64,000 bases of DNA. Origin: Nocardioides sp. GTDB taxonomy: Bacteria > Actinomycetota > Actinomycetes > Propionibacteriales > Nocardioidaceae. The translations under genes were made by a program, and so were the position numbers. Positions 38,999 to 46,468 of this stretch are shown here, in pieces. The notes under the pieces were generated by a model. That model saw only the letters and a program-made list of their open reading frames with translations. It ran no database searches and was not told where the DNA came from. Position 1 is the stretch's first letter. The number at the start of each line of letters is the position of its first letter. The DNA lies in assembly GCA_002729525.1 (NCBI GenBank), contig PBYI01000009.1:186001-250000 (forward strand), written 5' to 3'.

Positions 38999-39939
38999 CC
39001 CTTCCCCACCGCACCTCTCGGGCCCGCCTGCTGCCCGCCCGCACCGGACTCGCGGCGCTCGCCGTCGTGGCCGCCGCCGGGCTGCTCGCCGGCTGCGGCG
39101 AGGACCCCACCACCACCGCCGCCGACACCGGCGAGGCCACCCCCGCGGAGACGGCGTCCAGCGAACCGGCCGAGGAGACCACCAGCGAGCCCGCGCCCGC
39201 CGAGGAGACGACCACGGCCGGCACCACCGTGCCGGTCTACTTCACCGGCGACTCCCCGCAGGGCACCCGGCTCTACCGGGAGTTCCGCCAGGTCGACGGT
39301 GACCCCCTGACCGCGGCCGCGCAGCTGCTCGTGTCCGGAGACGCGCTGGACCCCGACTACGGCACCCTGCTGGGTGACCTGTCGGTCGACTCGGTCACCG
39401 ACGACGGCTCCACCATCACCGTCGCCCTCAGCGAGGACACCGCGCTGACGCTCGACAAGTCGGCCCCGCCGGCCGACGCCGAGGTGGCCGTGCAGTCGCT
39501 GGTCTACACACTCCAGGGCGTCGCGGGCTCCCGCGAGCCGGTCGTGGTGGAGCAGGCCGGCACCCCGGTCGACCTGCTCGGCCAGCCGACGTCCACCGGC
39601 GTCGAGGCGGCCGACGAGCTCGACGTGCTCGCGCTGGTCAACGTCACCTCACCGGAGTCCGGCGCGGCCCTCAGCGGCACCGTGACCGTGTCCGGCGTGG
39701 CGTCGTCGTTCGAGGCCACCGTGCCGTGGGAGGTCCGCAACGACTCCGGTGCGTCGGTGCTGAGCGGCTTCGCGACCGCCGAGGGCTGGATCGACGGTCT
39801 GTACCCCTGGGAGTCCGAGGTCGACCTGTCCGGCCTCGCGCCTGGCGACTACACCTTCGCCGCGATGACCGACGACCCGTCGGGCGGCGCCGAGGGTCCG
39901 GGCCCCTACGAGGACACCAAGGCGATCACGGTCGGCTGA
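38995..39939 (+). CDS. GerMN/Gmad2 lipoprotein
   Basis: A 314-aa lipoprotein and paralogue of the previous protein's outer part. The signal peptide ends LLAGC (Cys 34), then a Thr/Glu/Ala-rich spacer of about 45 residues. The GerMN-like domain (about 78-195) repeats the phrase TRLYREFRQVDGDP, nearly identical to the upstream LYREFRQVP. The Gmad2 domain (about 215-312) includes VNVTSPESGAALSGTVTVSGVASSFEATVPW. It is the third gene of the sigma operon, with ATGA overlap. Its role is unknown; an extracytoplasmic partner or ligand-binding protein for the membrane homologue is plausible. Confidence 0.75.
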   Translation: MTLPHRTSRARLLPARTGLAALAVVAAAGLLAGCGEDPTTTAADTGEATPAETASSEPAEETTSEPAPAEETTTAGTTVPVYFTGDSPQGTRLYREFRQVDGDPLTAAAQLLVSGDALDPDYGTLLGDLSVDSVTDDGSTITVALSEDTALTLDKSAPPADAEVAVQSLVYTLQGVAGSREPVVVEQAGTPVDLLGQPTSTGVEAADELDVLALVNVTSPESGAALSGTVTVSGVASSFEATVPWEVRNDSGASVLSGFATAEGWIDGLYPWESEVDLSGLAPGDYTFAAMTDDPSGGAEGPGPYEDTKAITVG

Positions 39940-39970
39940 CGGCGTACTCCGGACGGGCCGGACGCGAGAG

Positions 39971-40711
39971 TCAGCGCCAGCGGCCGGTGCGGCTCAGCAC
40001 CGCGCCGGCCGCGACGACACCGGCGGTCGACGTGCGCAGCACCTCCGCGCCGAGACGCACCGAGCGTGCGCCGGCACCGACCAGCGCGGCGACCTCGTCG
40101 TCGGTGAGCCCGCCCTCCGGGCCGACCACGAGCAGCACCGTGCCCACCTCGGGCACCGGCACGTCGGCGAGCGGTTCGGACGCGTCCTCGTGCAGCACGA
40201 CCGCGAGGTCGGCCTCGCCCACCAGCGCCAGCACGTCGTCGGTCGACGCCAGCGGCTGCACCTCGGGGTGCCACGGCCGGCGGGCCTGCTTGGCGGCCTC
40301 GCGGGCGGTGGCGGACCACTTCGCGTGACCCTTGGTCGCCCGCTCGCCCTTCCAGACGGCGACCGAGCGGGCGGCCGCCCACGGCACCACCCGGGCCACC
40401 CCGACCTCGGTCAGCACCTCGACGGCCAGCTCTCCGCGGTCGCCCTTGGGCAGGGCCTGCACCACGGTGAGCGCCGGGGTCGGCGCGGGCTCGTCGCGGC
40501 GCTCCACGACGGCCACCTCGAGCACCCGCTTGCCGGTGGCGGTCACCTCCGCGATCACCGACGCGCCGCGCCCGTCGGTGAGCACGACCTGCTCGCCCAC
40601 CCGCGTACGCCGTACGGCGACGGCGTGGTGCGCCTCGTCGCCCTCGACCCGCACGGGGTCGCCGACCCCGACGCCGGCCAGGTCCGGCACCAGGTGCACC
40701 GGGAGCGTCAC
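39971..40711 (-). CDS. rsmE: 16S rRNA (uracil1498-N3)-methyltransferase RsmE
   Basis: A SPOUT-family rRNA methyltransferase, 246 aa. The N-terminal PUA-like domain (VEGDEAHHAVAVRRTRVGEQVVLTDG) is followed by the knotted catalytic domain with VVQALPKGDRGELAVEVLTEVGV, the conserved TLLVVGPEGGLTDDEV loop, and the C-terminal VRLGAEVLRTSTAGVVAAGAVL. These are diagnostic. The GTG lies 16 bases after the dnaJ stop. It is the third gene of the hrcA-dnaJ-rsmE operon, the same order as in mycobacteria. Confidence 0.95.
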   Translation of the reverse strand: MTLPVHLVPDLAGVGVGDPVRVEGDEAHHAVAVRRTRVGEQVVLTDGRGASVIAEVTATGKRVLEVAVVERRDEPAPTPALTVVQALPKGDRGELAVEVLTEVGVARVVPWAAARSVAVWKGERATKGHAKWSATAREAAKQARRPWHPEVQPLASTDDVLALVGEADLAVVLHEDASEPLADVPVPEVGTVLLVVGPEGGLTDDEVAALVGAGARSVRLGAEVLRTSTAGVVAAGAVLSRTGRWR

Positions 40712-40727
40712 GAGCGCGACCTCCGGC

Positions 40728-41885
40728 TCAGTGGCCGAACAGGCGGCCGAACACCGACCGGCTCTGCGGCTTCACCTGACCGTCGGGACGCTCCTCGTCG
40801 CGGATCTGCGCGAGCTCGCGCAGCAGCTCCTCCTGGCGGGCGTCCAGCCGGGTCGGGGTCTCCACGGCAACGGTGACCCGCAGGTCGCCGCGACCGCCGC
40901 GCAGACCCGGCACGCCGCGTCCGCGCAGCACCTCCTCGTGACCGGCCTGGGTGCCGGGGCGGATCTCCAGGTCGAAGGCGGTCTCGACGCCCGAGCCGTT
41001 GCCCTGCTCGACGTCGGCCTCCAGCGTCGGGAGGCTCAACGTCGTGCCGAGCGCGGCCGCGGTCATCGGGACGGTGACGGTGCAGTGCAGGTCGGAGCCC
41101 TCGCGGGTGAAGGTGTCGTGCGGGGCGACGTGGATCTCGACGTACAGGTCGCCGGCCGGGCCGCCACCGGGACCGACCTCGCCCTGACCGCCGAGCTGCA
41201 CGCGGGTGCCGGTGTCGACGCCGGCCGGGATCTTCACCGTCAACGTGCGGCGCGAACGCACCCGGCCGTCGCCGGCGCACTCGCGGCACGGCTCGGGGAT
41301 GACGGTGCCGAACCCACGGCACGCCGCGCACGGGCGCAGGGTGCGGACCTCGCCGAGGAACGAGCGCTGCACGTGCGCGACCTCACCGGCGCCGCGGCAG
41401 GTCTCGCAGGTGATCGGCTCGACGCCGGGCGCCGCACCGGTGCCGGTGCAGGTGGTGCATACGACGGCGGTGTCGACCTTGATCTCGCGGGAGACGCCGA
41501 AGGCGGCCTCGGCCAGCTCGACCTCGAGGCGGATCAGGGCGTCCTGGCCGCGGCGTACGCGCGAACGCGGGCCGCGCCCGCCGCCGGCGCCACCGGCCTG
41601 GCCGCCGAAGAAGGCGTCCATGATGTCGGTGAAGGAGAAGCCCTGGCCGGCGGCGCCGCCGGGGAAGCCGCCCCCGCGCGGGTCGCCGCCCCGGTCGTAC
41701 GCCGCGCGCTTCTGCGGGTCCGAGAGGATCTCGTAGGCGGCCGAGACCTCCTTGAACTTCTCCTGCGTCGCCGGGTCGGGGTTGACGTCCGGGTGCAGCT
41801 GGCGCGCGAGCTTGCGGTAGGCCTTCTTGATGGTGTCGGCGTCCGCGTCGCGGTCGACACCGAGCAGCTCGTACGGGTCGCTCAC
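40728..41885 (-). CDS. dnaJ: Chaperone DnaJ (DnaJ2)
   Basis: A full-length 385-aa Hsp40 co-chaperone that stimulates DnaK. The J-domain (1-65) contains the HPD motif in [10 protein letters not shown] Gly/Phe-rich segment follows (about 70-105). The zinc finger has all four CxxCxGxG repeats: [24 protein letters not shown] and CRECAGDG. The C-terminal substrate domains end near 355. The GTG start has AAGGA about 6 bases upstream. It is encoded after hrcA under a CIRCE-type operator, so it is heat-shock regulated. No dnaK or grpE lies in this window, as expected for the second dnaJ of actinobacteria. Confidence 0.96.
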   Translation of the reverse strand: MSDPYELLGVDRDADADTIKKAYRKLARQLHPDVNPDPATQEKFKEVSAAYEILSDPQKRAAYDRGGDPRGGGFPGGAAGQGFSFTDIMDAFFGGQAGGAGGGRGPRSRVRRGQDALIRLEVELAEAAFGVSREIKVDTAVVCTTCTGTGAAPGVEPITCETCRGAGEVAHVQRSFLGEVRTLRPCAACRGFGTVIPEPCRECAGDGRVRSRRTLTVKIPAGVDTGTRVQLGGQGEVGPGGGPAGDLYVEIHVAPHDTFTREGSDLHCTVTVPMTAAALGTTLSLPTLEADVEQGNGSGVETAFDLEIRPGTQAGHEEVLRGRGVPGLRGGRGDLRVTVAVETPTRLDARQEELLRELAQIRDEERPDGQVKPQSRSVFGRLFGH

Positions 41886-41969
41886 AAAGGTTCCTTCTCT
41901 GCTGTCTGCGTGCGTGGTGCGTGCGTGGTGCGTTCGTGCGGGAGTGGTCTGGGTGCCCGGCGCGGACCG

Positions 41970-42977
41970 TCAGGCCTCGTCGAGGAAGCGGGAGACGTAG
42001 CGCGCCACCGCGCGCACCGCCGCCATCGTGCCGGGGTAGTCCATGCGCGTGGGGCCGACGATTCCGAGAGTGGCCAGGGCGTCGTCCTGCGGCCCGTAGC
42101 CGGTGGTGACGGTGCTGGTCGACGACAGCTCCTCGTAGGGACCCTCCGCACCGATGCGGACGGTCACCGTGCCGGACGCCGTCGCCTCGCCCATCAGCCG
42201 CAGGAGGACGACGTGCTCCTCCAGGGCCTCCAGGAGGGGGCGGACGGCGGAGTCGAAGCTGTCGCCGTACCGGGCCAGGTTGGCGGCTCCGCCCACCGCG
42301 ACCCGCTCGTCGGAGCGGTGGTCGACGAGCGCGTCGACGAGCAGCGTGGCCACCACGGCGGTCGGCCAGGCCATCGTGTCCGCGAGCGCCCGGAGCGCGG
42401 TCACCGCGGTGGCGATGATCTCGCCGGTGGCAGCGCCGTTGACCTGGTTGCGCAGGTCGGCGACGGCGTCCTCGGTGAGCGGGTGACCCAGCTCGAGAAT
42501 GCGCTGCTCGACCCGGCCGGTGCTGAGGATCAGCACGACCAGCAGGCGGTCGGGGGCGATCTGGACGAGCTCGACGTGGCGCACGGTGGAGCGCGACAGC
42601 GTGGGGTACTGCACGACGGCGACCTGGCGGGTCAGCTGCGAGAGCAGCCGCACGGAGCGCTGGACGACGTCGTCGAGGTCGATCGCGCCCTCGAGGAAGC
42701 TGGTGATCGCGCGCCGCTCGGCGGTGCTGAGCGGCTTGAGGGTGGTGAGCCGGTCGACGAAGAGCCGGTAGCCCTTGTCGGTCGGCACCCGGCCGGCGCT
42801 GGTGTGCGGCTGGTGGAGGTAGCCCTCGTCCTCCAGCGCCGCCATGTCGTTGCGGACGGTGGCGAGCGAGACGTTGAGGCCGTGGCGCTCCACGAGGGCC
42901 TTGGAGCCAACCGGCTCCTCGGTGGCGACGTAGTCCTCGACGATGGCGCGCAGCACGGCCAGGCGGCGGTCCTGCAT
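41970..42977 (-). CDS. hrcA: Heat-inducible transcription repressor HrcA
   Basis: The 335-aa repressor that binds CIRCE operators. The N-terminal winged helix begins [29 protein letters not shown] and contains [36 protein letters not shown] (about 36-72). The GAF-like middle and C-terminal dimerisation parts are complete, ending [29 protein letters not shown] is 8 bases before the ATG. A CIRCE-like repeat lies 62 bases upstream, so it probably represses its own operon (hrcA-dnaJ-rsmE). Confidence 0.96.
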   Translation of the reverse strand: MQDRRLAVLRAIVEDYVATEEPVGSKALVERHGLNVSLATVRNDMAALEDEGYLHQPHTSAGRVPTDKGYRLFVDRLTTLKPLSTAERRAITSFLEGAIDLDDVVQRSVRLLSQLTRQVAVVQYPTLSRSTVRHVELVQIAPDRLLVVLILSTGRVEQRILELGHPLTEDAVADLRNQVNGAATGEIIATAVTALRALADTMAWPTAVVATLLVDALVDHRSDERVAVGGAANLARYGDSFDSAVRPLLEALEEHVVLLRLMGEATASGTVTVRIGAEGPYEELSSTSTVTTGYGPQDDALATLGIVGPTRMDYPGTMAAVRAVARYVSRFLDEA

Positions 42978-43038
42978 CGACTGGTCCTCCCTGCTGCGAC
43001 GTCGGCTGGGTCAGCGGCCACGTGGCCGGTCCCGAGCC

Positions 43039-43063
43039 TGGCACTCCGTGGGTTCGAGTGCCA
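43039..43063 (-). promoter_or_regulatory. CIRCE operator of hrcA-dnaJ
   Basis: TGGCACTC, nine bases, GAGTGCCA: a perfect inverted repeat with the exact arm/spacer geometry of CIRCE (TTAGCACTC-N9-GAGTGCTAA), changed at the outer arm. On the minus strand TACGAT (43069-43064) directly abuts it, so the operator covers the transcription start. HrcA encoded downstream is the expected ligand. Confidence 0.9.
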
Positions 43064-43110
43064 ATCGTACGACGGACGCGCAACGCGCCGGGGTGGCGCG
43101 GTAGAGTGCT

Positions 43111-43129
43111 TTAGGCAAGCCTTACCTCA
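43111..43129 (+). promoter_or_regulatory. IdeR/DtxR iron box, third copy
   Basis: TTAGGCAAGCCTTACCTCA matches the IdeR/DtxR 19-bp pattern (AGGCAAGCCTTACCT core). It follows a -10-like TAGAGT (43102-43107) and would cover the transcription start. The gene beginning at 43161 should be iron-repressed. Confidence 0.82.
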
Positions 43130-43160
43130 GCAACCCCCGCCCTCGTCGTCGGAGCTCCCC

Positions 43161-43886
43161 GTGGCCCACCCGCTCACCCGGTCCCAGCCGGCCTCCTCCC
43201 CCGACCACGCCCTCGCCCGCGCCGTGCTCGCCTGCCCTGCGGACGCGGAACTGACGCTCGAGGGCCCGGTGACGTCGCTCGAGGACCTGCTCACCGGGGC
43301 GACCCTCACCGATGACGACGGCACCCCCGAGCTGCGCTGCGCCGTCGGGAGCCCGCTCGACCAGGTCGGGGCGTCCGGTCCGCGGGTGCTGCTGCGGCTG
43401 TGCAGCGGCCTCGGGGCTCCCCGGTCGAGCGACCGCGACCTCCGGCTGCTGCTCGGTGGGGTGCTGCGTCGTACCGGCGTGGTGTCGTGTGCGTGCTGCC
43501 CCGAGGTGCAGCGTCGCCTCCAGGTCGACCTCGACCTGGTTGTGCTGACCGACCGCGAGGGCCTGCCCCGACCGCGGCTCGACCCCGCCCACTTCGCTTC
43601 GCCCCGCCACCAGCTCAACCGCGGCTACCTCCAGCGGGCCGCCGAGCACCTCGGGCACGGTCATCTCACCGACCTCCGCACGACCGCCGCCGCGGTGGCC
43701 CGCCTCCACGACGTCGCCGACGTCCTCGGTGCCGGCGTCGCCCGGCTCACCACGACCGAGCTCGAGCTCACCTGGGTGACGGCCCAGGGCGGCGACCACG
43801 TGGTGCTCCCCCTCGCCCGGCCCGCCCGCGACCCCCAGGACCTCGGCAACCTCGTCGCCGACGCCCTCGCCGTCGCCGCCCGCTGA
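43161..43886 (+). CDS. Iron-regulated DUF2470-like protein
   Basis: A 241-aa cytosolic protein, only weakly recognised. The layout resembles actinobacterial DUF2470/split-barrel proteins related to haem-handling HugZ and pyridoxamine-phosphate oxidase folds. The N-terminal half would form a barrel (VLACPADAELTLEGPV, RVLLRLCSGL, LQVDLDLVVLTDREGLPRPRLDPAHF). A C-terminal DUF2470-type half has the helix YLQRAAEHLGHGHLTDLRTTAAAVARLH and the closing strands LELTWVTAQGGDHVVLPLARPARDPQDL. A CACCPE cluster at about residue 112 is unusual. GGAG is 6 bases before the GTG. The iron box suggests a part in iron or haem use; the activity is unknown. Confidence 0.6.
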   Translation: MAHPLTRSQPASSPDHALARAVLACPADAELTLEGPVTSLEDLLTGATLTDDDGTPELRCAVGSPLDQVGASGPRVLLRLCSGLGAPRSSDRDLRLLLGGVLRRTGVVSCACCPEVQRRLQVDLDLVVLTDREGLPRPRLDPAHFASPRHQLNRGYLQRAAEHLGHGHLTDLRTTAAAVARLHDVADVLGAGVARLTTTELELTWVTAQGGDHVVLPLARPARDPQDLGNLVADALAVAAR

Positions 43887-43897
43887 CCTCCCACCGG

Positions 43898-43929
43898 GTC
43901 GAGCCGTCGTACATGTACGACGGCTCGAC
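43898..43929. terminator. Perfect 32-base palindrome
   Basis: GTCGAGCCGTCGTACA (43898-43913) followed by its exact reverse complement forms a perfect palindrome with ACATGT at the centre. It starts 12 bases after the stop of the iron-regulated gene and ends 25 bases before the -10 of the next gene. It is probably a terminator. The second era-side palindrome (18490-18519) has the same ACATGT centre. Confidence 0.65.
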
Positions 43930-43966
43930 GTGCTCCGCGTTCCCGGGCGCGCCTACGGTGGACCCC

Positions 43967-44812
43967 GTGCCGAGCAGATTCACCGAGGTGGCCGACCGGG
44001 TCTGGGTCGCCCGCTACCCGACGTACGACGTCAACGTGTCGCTGGTGGGCGGAGCCGACGGCCTCGTCGTGGTCGACACCCACGCCTCCGCCGCGCACGC
44101 CCGCGAGGTCGTCGAGGACGTCCGGGCGCTCGGCGCCGGCGACGTCGTGCGGATCGTCAACACCCACGAGCACTTCGACCACTGGCTCGGCAACGGCACG
44201 GTGCGCGCGGCGTGGCCGGACCGCGAGGTGGCGGTGCACGCGCACGAGACCGCCGCAGCCGCGATGACGGCGTACGCCGCCGACCCGCCGTCGGACGTGC
44301 CCGAGGGCACCGTCCCGGCGCCGGCCGACCACACGTTCTCCTCCGTCGCGGTCATCGACCTCGGTGACCGGGCTGTCGAGCTCGTCCACCCCGGCCGCGG
44401 GCACACCGCCGGCGACCTGGTCGTGCGGGTGGCCGACGCCGACGTGCTCCTCGCCGGCGACCTGGTCGAGGAGTCGGCCGAGCGGGAGGCGACGCCGGGG
44501 TTCGGCGCCGACTGCTTCCCGCTGGAGTGGCCGCTCACGCTCGACTTCGTCGTCGGGCTGACCGAGGAGGGCACGACGGTCGTGCCCGGGCACGGTGCGG
44601 TGTCCGACCGCGACTTCCTGCTCGACCAGCGGGCCCGGATCGGCGTGCTGGCCGAGACCATCCGCGACCTGGCCGAGCGCGGCGTACGCGTCGAGGACGC
44701 CTTGACGGACGACGACGTGGAGTGGCCGTTCCCGCGGCGCTACCTCGACGACGCCGTACGACGGGCCTACGACCACCTGCCCCGCAGCCAGAAGCGGCTC
44801 CCGCTGCTCTGA
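43967..44812 (+). CDS. MBL-fold metallo-hydrolase
   Basis: A 281-aa metallo-beta-lactamase-fold enzyme. The zinc motif NTHEHFDHWLG (HxHxDH variant: H-E-H-F-D-H) is near residue 67. LVHPGRGHTAGDLVV supplies the next His, LLAGDLVEES the bridging Asp, and VVPGHGAVSD the last His. It resembles the cyclase/glyoxalase-like subgroup of general hydrolases; the substrate is unknown. The GTG start is preceded at 7 bases by TACGGT (43954-43959), so it is probably leaderless. It runs in the same direction as the small acidic protein, DUF3097 and DUF4870 genes that follow. Confidence 0.85.
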   Translation: MPSRFTEVADRVWVARYPTYDVNVSLVGGADGLVVVDTHASAAHAREVVEDVRALGAGDVVRIVNTHEHFDHWLGNGTVRAAWPDREVAVHAHETAAAAMTAYAADPPSDVPEGTVPAPADHTFSSVAVIDLGDRAVELVHPGRGHTAGDLVVRVADADVLLAGDLVEESAEREATPGFGADCFPLEWPLTLDFVVGLTEEGTTVVPGHGAVSDRDFLLDQRARIGVLAETIRDLAERGVRVEDALTDDDVEWPFPRRYLDDAVRRAYDHLPRSQKRLPLL

Positions 44813-44879
44813 CCTGCGCCCGGCCGGGCCCACCGCGCGGGGTGGTGCCGCGACGAGGACGGCGACCTAGCGTCGGTGC

Positions 44880-45071
44880 ATGAGCGAGTCGACCCCCGAG
44901 CACGAGCCTGCCGAGGCCATCTCCGACGACCAGCTGCCCGACGACCTCCAGCCGGGCGAGGACAACCCGCTCGCCGACGGCCTGGAGCCCGGCGAGACCG
45001 CCGGCGACCTGCTGGAGGACGGCAAGACCGCGGACGAGTCCCCCGATCAGGAGGACGACGCCGAGGAGTGA
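44880..45071 (+). CDS. Small acidic protein, unknown function
   Basis: A 63-aa protein with about one third Asp/Glu and almost no hydrophobic core (DDQLPDDLQPGEDNPLADGLEPGETAGDLLEDG). It is probably disordered. I do not recognise a family. A -10-like TAGCGT (44868-44873) stands 6 bases before the ATG, giving a leaderless start of the same type as its neighbours, which argues for a real gene. The imperfect repeat PLADGLEPGET / DDLQPGEDN may reflect short duplications. Confidence 0.55.
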   Translation: MSESTPEHEPAEAISDDQLPDDLQPGEDNPLADGLEPGETAGDLLEDGKTADESPDQEDDAEE

Positions 45072-45131
45072 CGGGGTCCACCCGGCGCGTCTCCCCGACC
45101 ACTGCCGCCGGGCGACCTACGGTCGTTGGTC

Positions 45132-45968
45132 GTGACCGACCGCTACGGCTCCGACGTCCTCTCCACCGACTGGCGCGCCCCCAAACGCGGCCGCGCCACC
45201 GAGGCGCCCGCCGAGATCGGGGCCGTCGTCGAGGAGGTCACCACCGACTGGGTCGGCGAGATCGTTGCCGTCGACCGCGACCTGTGGACGCTCACCCTGG
45301 AGGACCGTCGGCAGCGACGACGCACCTTCCCGCTCGGTCCGGGCTTCCTGCTCGAGGGCAAGCCGGTGATCCTCGTGCCGCCGGTGCGCACGACCGCCCC
45401 CGCCAGGCCGACGCGTACCGCCTCCGGATCGGTCGCCGTGCACGACGCGAAGGCCCGGGTGGCGCGCGCCAGTCGCATCTTCGTCGAGGGCCGCCACGAC
45501 GCCGAGCTCGTGGAGAAGGTCTGGGGCGACGACCTGCGGGTGGAGGGCGTCGTGGTCGAGCTTCTCGAGGGCGTCGACCACCTGCACGAGGTGCTGGCGG
45601 AGTTCGGCCCCGGACCCACCCGCCGCGCCGGCGTCCTCCTGGACCACCTGGTGCCCGGCTCGAAGGAGCAGCGGATCGCCGACCAGGTCACCGGGCCCGG
45701 CGTGCTCGTCGTCGGGCACCCGTTCGTCGACGTGTGGGCCGCGGTCAAGCCCGAGCGGGTCGGTCTCGAGCGCTGGCCCGACGTGCCCCGCGAGATCGAG
45801 TGGAAGAAGGGCGTGTGCGCGGCCCTCGGCTGGCCGCACGACGACCAGCGCGACATCGCCCGCGCCTGGCAGCAGATCCTCTCCCGGGTCAGCACGTACG
45901 GCGATTGCGAGCCGGCGATGCTGGGCAGGGTCGAGGAGCTGATCGACTTCGTGACCGAGGTCGACTGA
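45132..45968 (+). CDS. DUF3097 family protein (TOPRIM-like)
   Basis: A 278-aa cytosolic protein of the actinobacterial DUF3097 family. The N-terminal 95 residues form a small beta domain (VGEIVAVDRDLWTLTLEDRR). From about 110 comes a TOPRIM-like core: RIFVEGRHDAELVEKVWGDDLR carries the invariant Glu, and LLDHLVPGSKEQ and GVLVVGHPFVDVW follow. This suggests a nucleic-acid phosphotransfer or nuclease-related function, but none is established to my knowledge. TACGGT lies 8 bases before the GTG. In related genomes it lies near hrcA/hemW as here. Confidence 0.82.
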   Translation: MTDRYGSDVLSTDWRAPKRGRATEAPAEIGAVVEEVTTDWVGEIVAVDRDLWTLTLEDRRQRRRTFPLGPGFLLEGKPVILVPPVRTTAPARPTRTASGSVAVHDAKARVARASRIFVEGRHDAELVEKVWGDDLRVEGVVVELLEGVDHLHEVLAEFGPGPTRRAGVLLDHLVPGSKEQRIADQVTGPGVLVVGHPFVDVWAAVKPERVGLERWPDVPREIEWKKGVCAALGWPHDDQRDIARAWQQILSRVSTYGDCEPAMLGRVEELIDFVTEVD

Positions 45969-45984
45969 CCCCCGGAGGACCCGC

Positions 45985-46458
45985 ATGAGCCAGAGCCCGC
46001 CGCCCCCGCCGTACGGCTCGCCCGAGCCCGGTGCGCCGTACGTCGGTCACTACCCGGGCGTCTCGCCCGCGCAGGCCCGAGGTGCGGACGGGCTCACGTC
46101 CGAGGAGCGCACCTGGGGCGGCGCCGCCCACTGGTCTGCACTCGTCGGATCGGCGTTCGGGCTGGCCTTCCTCGGTCCGCTCGTGGTGATGCTCGTCGGC
46201 GGCGACCGCTCGCCGTGGATCCGCCGCCAGTCGGTGGAGTCGCTGAACTTCCAGCTCTCGATGCTGCTCTACGCCACCGTCGGCGGGGTGCTGGCGGTCG
46301 TCGTGGCCATCGTGACCCTCGGCCTCGGCGTGCTGCTGGTGCTGCCCGCCGCCCTCGCGCTGGGCGTGCTGTGGCTGGTGCTGACGATCATCGGCTCGGT
46401 GCGGGCGAGCGGCGGCGTCGACTACCGCTACCCGCTGACGATCCGCTTCCTGTCCTGA
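45985..46458 (+). CDS. DUF4870 membrane protein
   Basis: A 157-aa protein of the DUF4870 (Tic20-like small membrane) family. A Pro/Gly-rich cytoplasmic N-terminus of about 45 residues (SPPPPPYGSPEPG) precedes three to four helices: WSALVGSAFGLAFLGPLVVML, SLNFQLSMLLYATVGGVLAVVVA and ALALGVLWLVLTIIGSV. The family signature is the loop DRSPWIRRQSVESLNFQ. GGAGG is 6 bases before the ATG. It lies 16 bases after the DUF3097 gene and may be cotranscribed. Function is unknown. Confidence 0.85.
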   Translation: MSQSPPPPPYGSPEPGAPYVGHYPGVSPAQARGADGLTSEERTWGGAAHWSALVGSAFGLAFLGPLVVMLVGGDRSPWIRRQSVESLNFQLSMLLYATVGGVLAVVVAIVTLGLGVLLVLPAALALGVLWLVLTIIGSVRASGGVDYRYPLTIRFLS

Positions 46459-46468
46459 CCGCGCCCCC

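Noticed and set aside
40332..43160. Upstream 943 codons of the open frame that ends in the iron-regulated gene
   Set aside because: This part is antisense to rsmE, dnaJ and hrcA and includes the CIRCE operator and iron box; only the part from GTG 43161 is supported.
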